64,000 nucleotides of DNA, from assembly GCA_963716525.1 (NCBI GenBank), contig OY970315.1, forward strand, positions 4,092,001-4,156,000. The letters run 5' to 3'. The stretch comes from JBBREP01 sp963716525. GTDB lineage: Bacteria; Actinomycetota; Acidimicrobiia; IMCC26256; PALSA-610. Positions 37,828-47,180 of the stretch are shown piece after piece. Under the pieces are notes generated by a model, which saw nothing but the letters and a program-made list of their open reading frames with translations, did not search any database and was not told where the DNA came from. Position 1 is the stretch's first letter, and each line of letters opens with the position of its first letter. Both the position numbers and the translations under genes were made by a program.

Positions 37828-38700
37828 ACGCGCCGAGCTACGAGCTCAGCGTGGTGATCCCCGCGCGCAACGTCGAGACGACACTGCGCGAGCAACTCGA
37901 CGCGCTGCTCGACCAGGAATGGGACGGAACGTTCGAGGTGATCGTGGTCGACAACGAGTCGACCGACTCGACGCCCGACATCGCACGCGAGTACGCGGCG
38001 CGTGATCCACGCGTGCGACTCGAGCACGCACGCGGCGCCTCGGGCGTGAACTTCGTGCGCAACGTCGGGATCGCATCGGCCGCGTCCGACCACGTCGCGG
38101 TGTGCGACGGCGACGACATCGTGCAGCCGGGTTGGATCGCGGCAATGGGCAACGGCCTGCGCGAGCACGAGGTGGTGACGGGGCCCGTGAACGCCGACAT
38201 CCTCAACCCCGCCTGGCTCGTGCGCACGCGCGGGCATCCTGCCGATGGACGCGCCCCGCACACTGTTCGGCCAGGTGCCGATCGCGCCGGGCGGCAACAT
38301 CGGGCTGCGGCGCGACGTGTGGGAGCGGGTGGGCCGCTACTCCGAGACGATCATCGGTGCGGTCGACGACGCCGAGTTCTGCATCCGCCTGTGGGAGCAC
38401 GGCATCGTGATCCATTTCGCACCGGGCGCCGAGATCGCGTACCGCTACCGCGCCGAGCCGCGCTCGCTGTGGCGCCACGGCCGCTTCTACGGTCGCGGCC
38501 GCCCGTTCATCTCGCGCCGCATGGCGCAGGCGGGGCTCCGACCGCCGTCACGCGTCGCGGGCTGGCGCTCATGGCTGCTCGTCGTCGTGTGGCTGCCGCG
38601 CCTCACCACCGCCGAAGGCCGAGCCGCGTGGTGCTGGGTCGCGGGGTGCCGCTTCGGGCAGCTCGAAGGATGCTTCATCCACCGAACCCTCTACCTCTAG
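37824..38700 (+). CDS. GT2 glycosyltransferase, second of the tandem pair (one frame break)
   Basis: GTG 37824 overlaps the preceding stop by 4 bp. Motifs: LSVVIPARNVETTLREQLDA, FEVIVVDNESTDSTPDIARE, ASDHVAVCDGDDIVQPGWIA. A break near 38240 follows, after which PIAPGGNIGLRRDVWERVGR and GAVDDAEFCIRLWEHGIVIH continue to RTLYL. The match to the first GT2 is good along the whole length, which suggests a local duplication. The last 132 bp are overlapped by the convergent minus-strand frame. Confidence 0.82.
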
Positions 38701-39489
38701 CTCGACCGCCGTAGCACGGCGCGCGAGCGCCGTGCGGCTCCCGTGCAGCAACCGAGATCGCTGCAGCCGCGACCACACGTAGGTGCGCTTCGCGAGCTGG
38801 CGCGCCCGCGTCTGCAGCGCCACGCGCCGGTCGGATGCGCGGTTCCACGAGAGCCCGCCGAAGTGGCGGTAGGAACGGGCGAACGACTCCGGCATCTCCA
38901 CCCACACGAGATCGAGGCCCTCGACCGCCTCGAAGAAGGCCGCCGCGGTGTCGTACGCGACCTTGGCGCCGTCGTCGCGCATCCGGTCCTCGTACGCGAA
39001 GCTCGCGTGCACGCGGCCACGGGTCTGCTCCGTATCGATCAACAAGAGCCAGGGTTCCGGACGCGGCGCGAGCACACGCTGAGCACCCGTCGCGGGATGG
39101 CGGTACTCCACGCCGCCGCGCGCCTGAATGCGCGTCGCCACGAGCGCCGCATTGTGCTCCGTCGCGCAGTCCACCATCGCACGGAGCCAACCCGCGCCGA
39201 GATACTCGACGTCGGAGTCGCTGAACCCGCAGTAGCGCTCCGGGCACGCGGCGAACCACTCGTCGAGCCATGCCGCGTGCGTCTTCGGCTCGCTCGTGGT
39301 CTGCAGGTCGATCACACCGGCGTCGCTGTAGCGCTGGAGCATCGCCGGGCTGCGGTCGTGCGAACCGCCGTCGCCCACGGTGAGCGCGAACGGCATTCCT
39401 GCGGTGTGACGCATCGAGCGAATGCAGAGCTCGGTGGCCGCAGCCGTGTTGAAACTTGCCACGTGCATCCGCACCTCGAGCCCGCTCAT
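38569..39489 (-). CDS. GT2-like glycosyltransferase, function uncertain
   Basis: 306 codons. It has MHVASFNTAAATELCIRSMR, ALTVGDGGSHDRSPAMLQRY and a D-x-D-type site in YCGFSDSDVEYLGAGWLRAM, then FARSYRHFGGLSWNRASDRR. This fits a short GT-A enzyme. The last ~44 codons lie over the 3' end of the convergent GT2 gene and read as low-complexity acidic and Pro-rich sequence, so the true stop may have been lost to an indel near 38700. ATG 39489 lies 9 bp after the preceding gene. Confidence 0.65.
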   Translation of the reverse strand: MSGLEVRMHVASFNTAAATELCIRSMRHTAGMPFALTVGDGGSHDRSPAMLQRYSDAGVIDLQTTSEPKTHAAWLDEWFAACPERYCGFSDSDVEYLGAGWLRAMVDCATEHNAALVATRIQARGGVEYRHPATGAQRVLAPRPEPWLLLIDTEQTRGRVHASFAYEDRMRDDGAKVAYDTAAAFFEAVEGLDLVWVEMPESFARSYRHFGGLSWNRASDRRVALQTRARQLAKRTYVWSRLQRSRLLHGSRTALARRATAVELEVEGSVDEASFELPEAAPRDPAPRGSAFGGGEARQPHDDEQP

Positions 39490-39498
39490 CGCGCGTGC

Positions 39499-40346
39499 TC
39501 AGGACGCCGGGACGCGAAGAAAGCGCTCGAAGAAGTCGGGTTCGGATTCGATCCAACCGAACACCTCGTCGGAGAGCTTCTGGCTCTTGCGCGCGTACTC
39601 GTCTGCGACGCGAGCGCGCGCCCGGTCGGCGGCCCGGTAGCGCAGGCTGCGTTCAGCCCGTCCGAGGATCGGCACCCACGCCGGCACCACCGCCCGGTCG
39701 GCCGCGGTCGTCCGAGCCTTCTTGGCGTCGAGTTCGCCGAGGAACGAGACCATCGGCCGCGAGCCGGCCCCATGGTGGTACACGGCGTCGCCGTAGATGC
39801 CGAACCACAGCGGGTCGATGTCGACGGTGTTGCTGCGCAGCAACGGGCGCCAGGCGATGCCGCGCGCGTCTCGAGGATCTCGAGCAGGTTGCCGCCGCCG
39901 TCGGTCACCATCTCACCGTTCGACGCCATCCACTTGTAGCCCTGCTTCCAGTCGCCCTCGATGTCGAACCAGAAGCCGACAGTGGTGAGGCAGAAGCAGG
40001 GATGCGGTTGGCGCTCGCCCATGTTCTCGTCGCGGCGTACGGCCGCGAGCGCTGTGCCGCCGAGGACCGAGGCGTCGATCGGCCTGATCGGGAAGGCGTC
40101 GCTGTCGATGAACAGGAGGAGGTCGTCGTCGTTGCCGCGGGACCGGGCGATGTTCGCGAGCGCGTTCAGCTTCTGGTGGTGCGGGCCCGGCATGTCTTCG
40201 GCGTAGTCGAACTCGGCGAACCAGCGAGCGTCGATGCCGTTCAGCGACGCGTAGACGCGGTGCTCCGGGAAGAAGCGCCGGAAGTAGCGCAGCTGCGGCG
40301 CGAGCCACCGCTCGTCGTGCCAGTGAACTGTGCAGACGTGGAGCAT
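39499..40346 (-). CDS. Glycosyltransferase-like protein of unknown family (one frame break)
   Basis: From ATG 40346: MLHVCTVHWHDERWLAPQLR, HHQKLNALANIARSRG, then DDDLLLFIDSDAFPIRPIDA with a D-x-D core and a hydrophobic strand before it, as in GT-A enzymes. After a break near 39860 it continues TVDIDPLWFGIYGDAVYHHG to the stop at 39499. The D-x-D site and the neighbours (another GT-A gene and an aminotransferase) support a sugar transferase. I do not recognise a named family. Confidence 0.6.
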
Positions 40347-40356
40347 CCGGAGCTGA

Positions 40357-41595
40357 TCACCAACCGGAGCGGATGACGCCGGCGACGCGCTCACGCTGCT
40401 CGGGCGTGACCCACCAACCGACAGGAATGCACAGCATCTCGCGCACCAGCGCGTCGAGCTGCGGGAGCGGCGCCGTGTATTGCGCAACGCAGGAGTGAAT
40501 GTCGTTGCGCTCGTGGACACGGCTCGACGCGACCCCTGCCGCCTGCAACTTGCGCATGAGATCGTCGCGCCGCTCGGCCCGGAACGTGTAGAGCCAGAAC
40601 GACGACTCGCGATCGGCCGCGCGCTCGAGCAGCGTGAGCCCGTCGACACCGGCGAGCGCCTCGTCGTAATAGCTCGCGTTGGCCCGGTGCCGAGCGACCA
40701 CCTCGTCGATGATCTCGAGGTTCGCGAGCCCGATCGCCGCGTTGATGTCGTTCATGTGGAACTTGAAGCCCCACTCTGCGATGTCGGCCTCGCAGCGGAA
40801 GTCGCCCCGCTCGTTGTTCTCGCGGTCGATGCCGTACCAGCGCAGGAGCTTGGCGCGGCGGTGGAGGTCGTCGGAGGGGACGGCGAGCAGGCCGCCGTCG
40901 CCTGCGGTGAGGTGCTTGATCGCCTGGAAGCTGTACGCGCAGAGGTTGCCGTGGTTGCCGAGCGGCATGCCGCGGTACGTGGACGCCCACGCGTGCGCGC
41001 AGTCCTCGACCACTGCCGGCCGGTGACCGAAGCGGGCCTCGGTACGGGCGAGCACTGCTGCGAGCTCGGCGAGGTCGACCGGGTAGCCGCCCCAGTGCAC
41101 GACGAGCACGGCCTTCGTGTCGGCCGTAATCTTGCGCTCGAGGTCGGCGAGATCCATGTTGCACGTGGCCGGATCGACGTCGACCCAACGCAGCGCCAAG
41201 CGGTTCGCGAGCACCGGCCAATTCGTGGCCGTACAAGTGAGCGGCGTGGTGAGTATCTCGTCACCGTCGTCGAGCACGGGCCAGCCCATCTCGGTGGGGC
41301 GGCGCAAGAGGTGGAACGCGAGCTGCAGCGCCGACGTCGCCGAGTTCATCGTGGCGATGCGCGTGGTGCGCAGCCGCTCCGCGAGGCGCGCCTCGAACTC
41401 CTCGACCTTCGGGCCTTGGCCGATGTAGCCGCTGCGCAACACCGCCTCGACGCGATCGGCGGCCGATGCGGCCATCGCGACCTTGAAGAGCGGGACCGCG
41501 GCGTCGGGGGCGTTGACCGGAAGATCGCCGATGATCCGATCGCTCGGGCCGGCCGGTACCTCGGTGGGTGCGCCTCGGAGTGCAGTGACTTCCAT
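40357..41595 (-). CDS. DegT/DnrJ/EryC1 sugar aminotransferase, second copy
   Basis: 412 codons; ATG 41595 chosen because GGAAGG lies 10 bp upstream (41613 is an alternative). PLP motifs: TMNSATSALQLAFHLL, TTPLTCTATNWPVLANRLAL, VVEDCAHAWASTYRG and SFQAIKHLTAGDGGLLAVPS with the aldimine Lys ~227. EWGFKFHMNDINAAIGLANL is typical of the ArnB/PerA/WecE branch. It is not a close copy of the 23175-24341 enzyme, so it probably makes a different amino sugar. It is co-directional with the two genes downstream (10-bp gap). Confidence 0.88.
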   Translation of the reverse strand: MEVTALRGAPTEVPAGPSDRIIGDLPVNAPDAAVPLFKVAMAASAADRVEAVLRSGYIGQGPKVEEFEARLAERLRTTRIATMNSATSALQLAFHLLRRPTEMGWPVLDDGDEILTTPLTCTATNWPVLANRLALRWVDVDPATCNMDLADLERKITADTKAVLVVHWGGYPVDLAELAAVLARTEARFGHRPAVVEDCAHAWASTYRGMPLGNHGNLCAYSFQAIKHLTAGDGGLLAVPSDDLHRRAKLLRWYGIDRENNERGDFRCEADIAEWGFKFHMNDINAAIGLANLEIIDEVVARHRANASYYDEALAGVDGLTLLERAADRESSFWLYTFRAERRDDLMRKLQAAGVASSRVHERNDIHSCVAQYTAPLPQLDALVREMLCIPVGWWVTPEQRERVAGVIRSGW

Positions 41596-41790
41596 GTGTG
41601 CGAAGCCTTCCATGCAGAGCGCCGCACCCGCAACAGGTTGCGGCGACCCTCGAGCCCGCGACCGGCGCACGTTGCAGCGTCCCCGGCCTCGGTAGAACGG
41701 CGGCACGATAGCGCGCCCCGTCAGCGCGGGAAGGGTGCTCGGCGTGCGTCACACCCGAGCATGAGACCGGCGGGTCACACCGGATTCGGG

Positions 41791-42588
41791 CTACGCCGGC
41801 TGTGCCGGCGGCGGCTGTGGAAGTCCGACGGCGCCGACGAAGTGCGTGCTGTGCCCGATCACGAGGTGCTCGCGGCCCGGTGGCGCGACGACGTAGTCAC
41901 GGAAGAACGTGTTGTCCTCGATGTCATCCATGAGCAGCACCACATCGGGGGCAAGGTGCGGTTCGAGCAGCGCGAGCGCTCGGCGCCGCCCCGAGTACGA
42001 CTTGTCGGAGTCGTAGTGCACGAGCTCGATCGGCGCGTCGCCGATGGCGGCGAGGATGCGCCGCAGGTTCACCGCATCGCCCTGGGTGAGCAGTGTCCAC
42101 CCGTCGCGGAGCTCGGCGGGCACGAGCGCGCCCACGAGCCGTTCGGGTTCGTGCTCACGGAAGAACGGAAAATCGCTCGAGTAGAGGCGCCCGTGCCCGT
42201 TGCGCTGCAGGGCCGAGAGGATGGTGAACGAGGAGTACCCGAAGGCGACGCCGGTCTCCACCACGATGTCGGGTTCGCGCCAGCGCGTGGTGAAGTACAA
42301 GAGGTCGGGACGGCTCCCGAAGCCGACGGTGCGGCCGAGCTCGGCGCTCACGTCGTCGGCCCGCTGCTTGGCGACGTCGGCAAAGGCGACCGCCTCCTCC
42401 CAGAGCTTCTCGTCGAGCGCGGCGCACACCTCCGCGGCGCTGCGGCGCCTCGTCCGCGCCCAGCTGCACGCTGCGTCCCCCGACCGCTCCTTCGGCGACA
42501 GGCGCCCGACTCCCTTGCGGGCCATCACCTGCGCGTAGCCGGGTCGGAGCGCGTTGCGCATCGTGTTCGCGAACCGCCCCCGAGGCAC
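41791..42588 (-). CDS. Class I SAM methyltransferase (Methyltransf_24-like)
   Basis: 265 codons. The GTG at 42588 has TAGAGT 6 bp upstream (42595-42600), a leaderless arrangement. The motif I region is PDIVVETGVAFGYSSFTILS, followed by LYSSDFPFF, LVHYDSDKSYSGRRRALALL and VVLLMDDIEDNTFFRDYV. This matches the class of Rossmann methyltransferases with a D-D/E metal site (CmcI/Methyltransf_24). Substrate unknown; a sugar hydroxyl is likely from context. Confidence 0.8.
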   Translation of the reverse strand: MPRGRFANTMRNALRPGYAQVMARKGVGRLSPKERSGDAACSWARTRRRSAAEVCAALDEKLWEEAVAFADVAKQRADDVSAELGRTVGFGSRPDLLYFTTRWREPDIVVETGVAFGYSSFTILSALQRNGHGRLYSSDFPFFREHEPERLVGALVPAELRDGWTLLTQGDAVNLRRILAAIGDAPIELVHYDSDKSYSGRRRALALLEPHLAPDVVLLMDDIEDNTFFRDYVVAPPGREHLVIGHSTHFVGAVGLPQPPPAQPA

Positions 42589-42594
42589 GGTGCG

Positions 42595-42600
42595 ACTCTA
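42595..42600 (-). promoter_or_regulatory. Leaderless-type -10 for the methyltransferase
   Basis: TAGAGT on the minus strand, 6 bp before GTG 42588; no Shine-Dalgarno sequence. Confidence 0.4.
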
Positions 42601-42641
42601 CGCGAGCTCGTGCACGGTCGCGACGGGTCGCGACGGGCAGC

Positions 42642-43541
42642 TCATGCCTTGCCCGCCCGCATGAGCCGGCGCACCAGGTTGCGGGCAAGCGCGCGGCGGG
42701 AACGCAGCTCGCTCTGGGCCTCGCCGAGGCGCCGTTCGAGGCGGATCGCGGCGGCGCGCTGCGCGAGCAGCTCGGTCGACGTGACGTGCGGCGCGTCGAG
42801 CACGGGTGGTGTGAAGGCGTCACTGACGGGCGGCAGCGCGCAGAGCGCGTGCCACAACATGCGTTGCTGCGGCGTGGTGGCGCCGTCGGGCAGATCGTGG
42901 TGCACGTGGTGGCGGCGACCGGTGTCGACCGCACCCGCAGCCTGCGCGCACCGCTGCGCGTCGACGTCGATCCCCACACCGCCGAGGCGCTCGCACACCG
43001 ACTCCAGGGTCGCGATCGGATCGGCGACGAGGTCGGCGTAGCCGACGAAGATCGTGGGCAGGCCGGCCGCCGACTCGAGCGACGCCCGGTTGTACGCCTC
43101 CCAGAGCGCGACGGCATGGCCGGGCCCGAAGTGGTTTCGGGCCTCGAGCGAGCCCGCCACCTCCATCGGGTGGCGGTAGGAGACGACGACCACCGGCGGC
43201 TCGGGCAGGCGCTCCCGCCAGTACGGCAGCGTGAACGAGTTACGGGGGTCCTTCCACATCGACAGCGGGCGAGCGACGAGATCTGCGACTGCAGCACGCG
43301 CCTGCGCGTCGATCGGCCCGAGCTCGGGCTGGTCGATCCAACCCGGCTCGAACACGGGCGGCGCGCTCCAATGGCCGCCGAGCGAGTTCAGGATCTCCTG
43401 GTTGCACTCCTGCACGAGGGCGTGTTCCGAACGGCGGGTGACGTACTCCGGGCTGCCGAGCCAGGCGCCGAGATCGCCGAGCGTGCGCGCAAGGGCCGAC
43501 GTGCCGCTGCGGTGCATGCCGAGGAGGGCGATGGTCGCCAC
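42642..43541 (-). CDS. Sulfotransferase-like protein
   Basis: 299 codons. GTG 43541 has GGAAGGA about 6 bp upstream, which decides it over a start at 43667. The PAPS loop is TIALLGMHRSGTSALARTLG, followed by DPRNSFTLPYWRERLPEPP and VVVVSYRHPMEVAGSL as the 3'-phosphate block. The C-terminal ~60 residues form a likely coiled coil (AAAIRLERRLGEAQSELRSR). This N-terminal MHRSGTS variant is common in sulfotransferase-like proteins of glycan clusters; catalysis is not proven for the variant. Confidence 0.75.
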   Translation of the reverse strand: MATIALLGMHRSGTSALARTLGDLGAWLGSPEYVTRRSEHALVQECNQEILNSLGGHWSAPPVFEPGWIDQPELGPIDAQARAAVADLVARPLSMWKDPRNSFTLPYWRERLPEPPVVVVSYRHPMEVAGSLEARNHFGPGHAVALWEAYNRASLESAAGLPTIFVGYADLVADPIATLESVCERLGGVGIDVDAQRCAQAAGAVDTGRRHHVHHDLPDGATTPQQRMLWHALCALPPVSDAFTPPVLDAPHVTSTELLAQRAAAIRLERRLGEAQSELRSRRALARNLVRRLMRAGKA

Positions 43542-43823
43542 GCGCGTCCTTCCGTCGTCGGGATTCTCAGGCGCCGTCGGATGTTCGGGGCGCGCAGTGT
43601 ACGAAGCGGCGCGGCGGCGCGGCGGCGCAGAGGCAGGCGTCACGTCGCGGCGCATGATGCGGGCCACCCAGTGGCCCCGTTCCGATGCACGAGGTTACGC
43701 TGCCCGCGCTCATGACCCTCGACATCGCGAGCGGAACCGAGGTCGTCGTCACCGGCGGGCAACCGAGCCGGCGGCTCCTCCCGGCACCGGCCACACGGCA
43801 GCGGCGCGATCGGGTTCTAGGCA
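43542..43823. promoter_or_regulatory. Divergent intergenic region
   Basis: 282 bp without a credible gene. The minus-strand RBS of the sulfotransferase lies at the left end. TACGCT at 43696-43701 is a possible -10 for the plus-strand MBOAT gene, with a ~120-nt leader. A cggcg-rich run near 43600-43630 is simple sequence. Confidence 0.35.
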
Positions 43824-45251
43824 ATGTTCTTCAACTCCGTTCCCTTCGTCGCCTTCTTCGCGATCGTCTACACGCTCTATTGGGGAGTGCGGAAGCACCG
43901 CGCCCAGAACGTCGTGCTGCTGCTGGCGTCGTACGTGTTCTACGCGTGGTGGGACTGGAGGTTCGTCTTCCTCCTCGCGGGCACGACGCTCGTCGACTTC
44001 TTCGCGGTGAAGCAGATCGAGGCATCGGAGGGCAACGAGAAGTTGCGCCGGCGATGGATGACGTTCTCCGTGTCGGTGAACATCCTGGTGCTGGGCTTCT
44101 TCAAGTATTTCAACTTCTTCACCGACAGCGGCGTGAGCGCGCTCCACAAACTCGGGTTCAACCTGCCGGCCTCGACCCTGAGCTTCGTGCTGCCCGTGGG
44201 CATCAGCTTCTACGTGTTCCACGAGATCAGCTACGCGGTCGACGTGTACCGGCGCCGCACACCGGCCGAGCACGACCTCACCGTGTACGCGGTGTTCGTG
44301 GCGTTCTTCCCCCAGCTCGTCGCGGGCCCGATTACCAGGGCCGCGCACATGCTGCCCCAGTTCCGCAACCACCGCGAGTTCACGAGCAGCGAGGACGCCT
44401 ACTCGGGGGGTGTGCTGATCCTCTCCGGCCTGTTCAAGAAGGTCGTGCTCGCCGACGGCATGGCACCACTCGTGAACGACACGTTCAACAACATGACCGG
44501 TCGCGGCTTCGTGCCGTTGTCGATCGCCGCGGTCGGCTTCTCGATCCAGATCTACGGCGATTTCGCCGGCTACACCGACATCGCCCGGGGTGTCGCACGA
44601 CTACTCGGTATCGACCTGGCCCGGAACTTCGAGCAGCCGTATCTGTCGCGCAACATCACGCAGTTCTGGCGTACGTGGCACATGTCGTTGTCGACATGGC
44701 TGCACGACTACCTGTACGTGCCGCTCGGCGGGAATCGCAGCGGGAAGTGGCTCACGTACCGCAACCTCATGATCACGATGCTGCTCGGCGGCCTGTGGCA
44801 CGGCGCGTCGTGGCACTTCGTGGTGTGGGGCGCCCTGCACGGGGTCGCGCTCGCGTTGCACCGGGCGTTCGGGCGCAAGGAGCCGCACGGCCGGCCACGG
44901 GCACCGGGCTGGAGGGACATCCCGTTCATCGCCGGCACGTTCACGTTCGTGACCGCGCTCTGGGTGTTCTTCCGCGCCGACTCCCTCGCCGCCGCGAAGC
45001 ACTTCTATGCGCACATGCTCTCGTCGCCGCTCGGTTCGAACCCCGGCCCGTGGAAGCCGCGGCTCGAGCTCGTGGTCGCGTTCTTCTTGATCATGCTTGC
45101 GATCGATCTCGTCGACCGGCACCGCTTGGCGCTCCGCCCGCTGCACGTATGGCCAATGTGGCTCCAGGGCGCGCTCGCCGGCATGGCCGTCGTCGGCCTC
45201 GTGGTGTGGAGCGGCGCGGCGCCCCAGCCCTTCATCTACTTCCGGTTCTGA
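43824..45251 (+). CDS. MBOAT-family O-acyltransferase (AlgI/DltB-like)
   Basis: 475 codons, intact. Around eleven helices from MFFNSVPFVAFFAIVYTLYW onward. Family blocks: LPVGISFYVFHEISYAVDVY, FPQLVAGPITRAAHMLPQF, YGDFAGYTDIARGVARLLG, ITQFWRTWHMSLSTWLHDYL and LLGGLWHGASWHFVVWGALH, the last with the catalytic His (~326). These proteins move acyl groups across the membrane to extracellular glycans, as AlgI does for alginate or DltB for teichoic acid. No AlgJ/AlgX-type partner follows; the nearby SGNH-type proteins might serve. Confidence 0.93.
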   Translation: MFFNSVPFVAFFAIVYTLYWGVRKHRAQNVVLLLASYVFYAWWDWRFVFLLAGTTLVDFFAVKQIEASEGNEKLRRRWMTFSVSVNILVLGFFKYFNFFTDSGVSALHKLGFNLPASTLSFVLPVGISFYVFHEISYAVDVYRRRTPAEHDLTVYAVFVAFFPQLVAGPITRAAHMLPQFRNHREFTSSEDAYSGGVLILSGLFKKVVLADGMAPLVNDTFNNMTGRGFVPLSIAAVGFSIQIYGDFAGYTDIARGVARLLGIDLARNFEQPYLSRNITQFWRTWHMSLSTWLHDYLYVPLGGNRSGKWLTYRNLMITMLLGGLWHGASWHFVVWGALHGVALALHRAFGRKEPHGRPRAPGWRDIPFIAGTFTFVTALWVFFRADSLAAAKHFYAHMLSSPLGSNPGPWKPRLELVVAFFLIMLAIDLVDRHRLALRPLHVWPMWLQGALAGMAVVGLVVWSGAAPQPFIYFRF

Positions 45252-45257
45252 CGCGGC

Positions 45258-45938
45258 ATGGCCGACACCCCCACCCGCGGCGGCCCGGCGGCCGCCGATC
45301 GCGCCCGCGTCCGCCGGGTGCGCCTCGTGGCGAGCATGGCGTGGTACGCGCCGATGCTGCTCGGCGCGCTCGTACGTGGTGGCCGCGCGGTGGTCGCGGC
45401 CGACGTCGAACGGTGGACCACGATCACCCAGCTCGACGTCGCACCGGCGTGGCGGCTGCTCGCGCTCCTCGCGACCTATCCCGAGTTCCGCACGCTCTAC
45501 TGCTACCGGCTGCGCCGGGCCGGCACCGCGGGTGCCGTGCTCGCCGCGGGGCTCGGCGCCGTCTACCCCGGCGAGCGCACGCTGCACCTCGCCACGAGCG
45601 ACATCGGGCCCGGGCTGTTCATCCAGCACGGCTTCGCCACCATCGTGGCCGCGCGCCGGGTGGGCGCGAACTGCTGGATCAACCAGCAGGTGACGATCGG
45701 CTTCGACCGGCCCGGCCAGCGCCCGGTGCTCGGCGACGGGGTAGGCGTGTACGCGGGCGCGAAGGTGCTCGGCGCCGTGACGATCGGCGACGGCGCCCGC
45801 ATCGGCGCCAACGCGGTGGTGCTCACCGACGTGCCGCCGGGCTACACCGCGGTCGGCGTGCCGGCGCACTGCATCCCGCCGAAACGTGCACGCGACACCC
45901 GCGCCCGCGACGACCGCGACAACCGGCGAGATCGCTGA
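45258..45938 (+). CDS. Left-handed beta-helix acetyltransferase (CysE/serine-acetyltransferase-like)
   Basis: 226 codons, 6 bp after the MBOAT stop. The N-terminal ~85 residues are helical (TYPEFRTLYCYRLRRAG). From ~115 there are hexapeptide repeats: LHLATSDIGPGLFIQHGFAT, VGANCWINQQVTIG, VLGDGVGVYAGAKVLGAVTI and GDGARIGANAVVLTDVPPG. The NQQVTIG turn and the His in FIQHG match acetyl-CoA serine/sugar O-acetyltransferases (WcaB/EpsC type). In a glycan cluster, sugar O-acetylation is likely; cysteine synthesis is less likely because no cysK is adjacent. Confidence 0.85.
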   Translation: MADTPTRGGPAAADRARVRRVRLVASMAWYAPMLLGALVRGGRAVVAADVERWTTITQLDVAPAWRLLALLATYPEFRTLYCYRLRRAGTAGAVLAAGLGAVYPGERTLHLATSDIGPGLFIQHGFATIVAARRVGANCWINQQVTIGFDRPGQRPVLGDGVGVYAGAKVLGAVTIGDGARIGANAVVLTDVPPGYTAVGVPAHCIPPKRARDTRARDDRDNRRDR

Positions 45939-45939
45939 C

Positions 45940-47064
45940 TTGCGGATCTACTGGTACTGGCCCTACCTGCGCGACGAGCTGCTCGCGCTGGCGCGGGCGG
46001 TGCCGCAGGCACACGACGACCAGCTCGTGGTGCACGCGATGCCGGGTCGGCTCACCACCCACCCCGCCCGCGGTCCGGGATGGCGGGTCGACGAGACGCT
46101 GCCCGCCGTCGCCCGACGCTCCGAGGGCAGCGTGCGCTGGGCCGTGTCACGGGCAACCACCTACGGCCGCCAGACGCGTGCTCGGCGCCGCCTGCTGCGA
46201 GCCGAACCCTTCGACGTGGCGCACGTGATGTTTCTCAACTACTTCGTCGATGCCTTCGACCTGCGCCGGATCCGGGCGCGGCTCCCGCTCGTGGTGACGG
46301 TGCACGACGTGGTGCCGCACCAAGCTCGCGTCCCGGCCCGGGTGGAGCGGGCGCTGCTCGCGCGCCAGTACGGCGCGGCCGACCGGATCGTCGTGCACCA
46401 TCGTTCGGTGGCGCAACGGCTGGTGGACGAGTTCGGGGTCGACCGCCGGCGTATCCACGAGGTGCCGCACTGGGTGATCCCCGCGCCCGCGGCACCTCGC
46501 GACACGCCGAACGCGTCGCCCAGGATCCTCTTCTTCGGTGCCCTGCGCCGGAACAAGGGCGTGGACGTGCTCCTCGAAGCGTTCGCGCGCTTGCCGGATC
46601 CCGATGTGCGGCTCGTCGTGGCCGGCCGGGGCGCGAGCGACGTCGAGGACGACGTGCGCGGCGCGGCCGCACGCGACAGCCGCATCACCACCGAGATCGG
46701 CTTCGTTCCCGAAGCCCGCAAGCACGAGCTGTTCCGTTCGTGCGACCTGGTGGTGCTGCCCTACACCCAGTTCTCGTCGCAGAGCGGCGTGCTCCACGAC
46801 GCCTACGCCCACCACCGTCCGGTCGTGGTGAGCGACGTCGGTGCGCTCGGCGACTCGGTACGCGACGACCGGTCGGGCTGGGTGACCGCTCCGGGGGATG
46901 CCGCCGCGCTGGCCCGCGTGGTCGCCGGCGCGCTCGGCGACCGGCCCGCCTGGGCCGCCGCCGCCGGCCGGGCCGGCGCCGTCGGCGACGACCGCAGCCC
47001 CGAGGCCACCGCGCGGCGCCTGCGGGTGGCCTACGCCGCGGCCGTGGCCGGCCGGCGCGGGTAG
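45940..47064 (+). CDS. GT4 glycosyltransferase
   Basis: 374 codons. TTG 45940 starts 2 bp after the upstream stop; an in-frame start at 45886 would overlap. It begins RIYWYWPYLRDELLALARAV and has LVVTVHDVVPHQARVPARVE, ILFFGALRRNKGVDVLLEAF, EIGFVPEARKHELFRSCDLV and VLPYTQFSSQSGVLHDAYAH in the donor half, then RPVVVSDVGALGD. GT-B fold, cytoplasmic. It is the last gene of the MBOAT transcription unit. Confidence 0.88.
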   Translation: MRIYWYWPYLRDELLALARAVPQAHDDQLVVHAMPGRLTTHPARGPGWRVDETLPAVARRSEGSVRWAVSRATTYGRQTRARRRLLRAEPFDVAHVMFLNYFVDAFDLRRIRARLPLVVTVHDVVPHQARVPARVERALLARQYGAADRIVVHHRSVAQRLVDEFGVDRRRIHEVPHWVIPAPAAPRDTPNASPRILFFGALRRNKGVDVLLEAFARLPDPDVRLVVAGRGASDVEDDVRGAAARDSRITTEIGFVPEARKHELFRSCDLVVLPYTQFSSQSGVLHDAYAHHRPVVVSDVGALGDSVRDDRSGWVTAPGDAAALARVVAGALGDRPAWAAAAGRAGAVGDDRSPEATARRLRVAYAAAVAGRRG

Positions 47065-47180
47065 CCCCCAACCGGCCCGCAGCCGGCCCGGCACGGGTTT
47101 TGCCGGCGCTTCACCAGCGCGGTGGGCAGGGTTCACCTTCGAGCCGACCGCAAATGTGATCCTTTGCGCCCAGCGCCCTT

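Noticed and set aside
40480..43041. 853-codon open frame opposite the aminotransferase and methyltransferase
   Set aside because: Antisense to two well-supported genes; composition is typical of a shadow frame.
45258..45938. cysE (serine acetyltransferase for cysteine synthesis)
   Set aside because: It is adjacent to MBOAT and GT4 genes and has no cysK neighbour, so a glycan role fits better.
43685..46228. 847-codon open frame on the plus strand
   Set aside because: It runs across the MBOAT, beta-helix and GT4 genes in a wrong frame and reads as Arg/Ala/Pro-rich sequence without motifs. Very high GC leaves alternate frames open.
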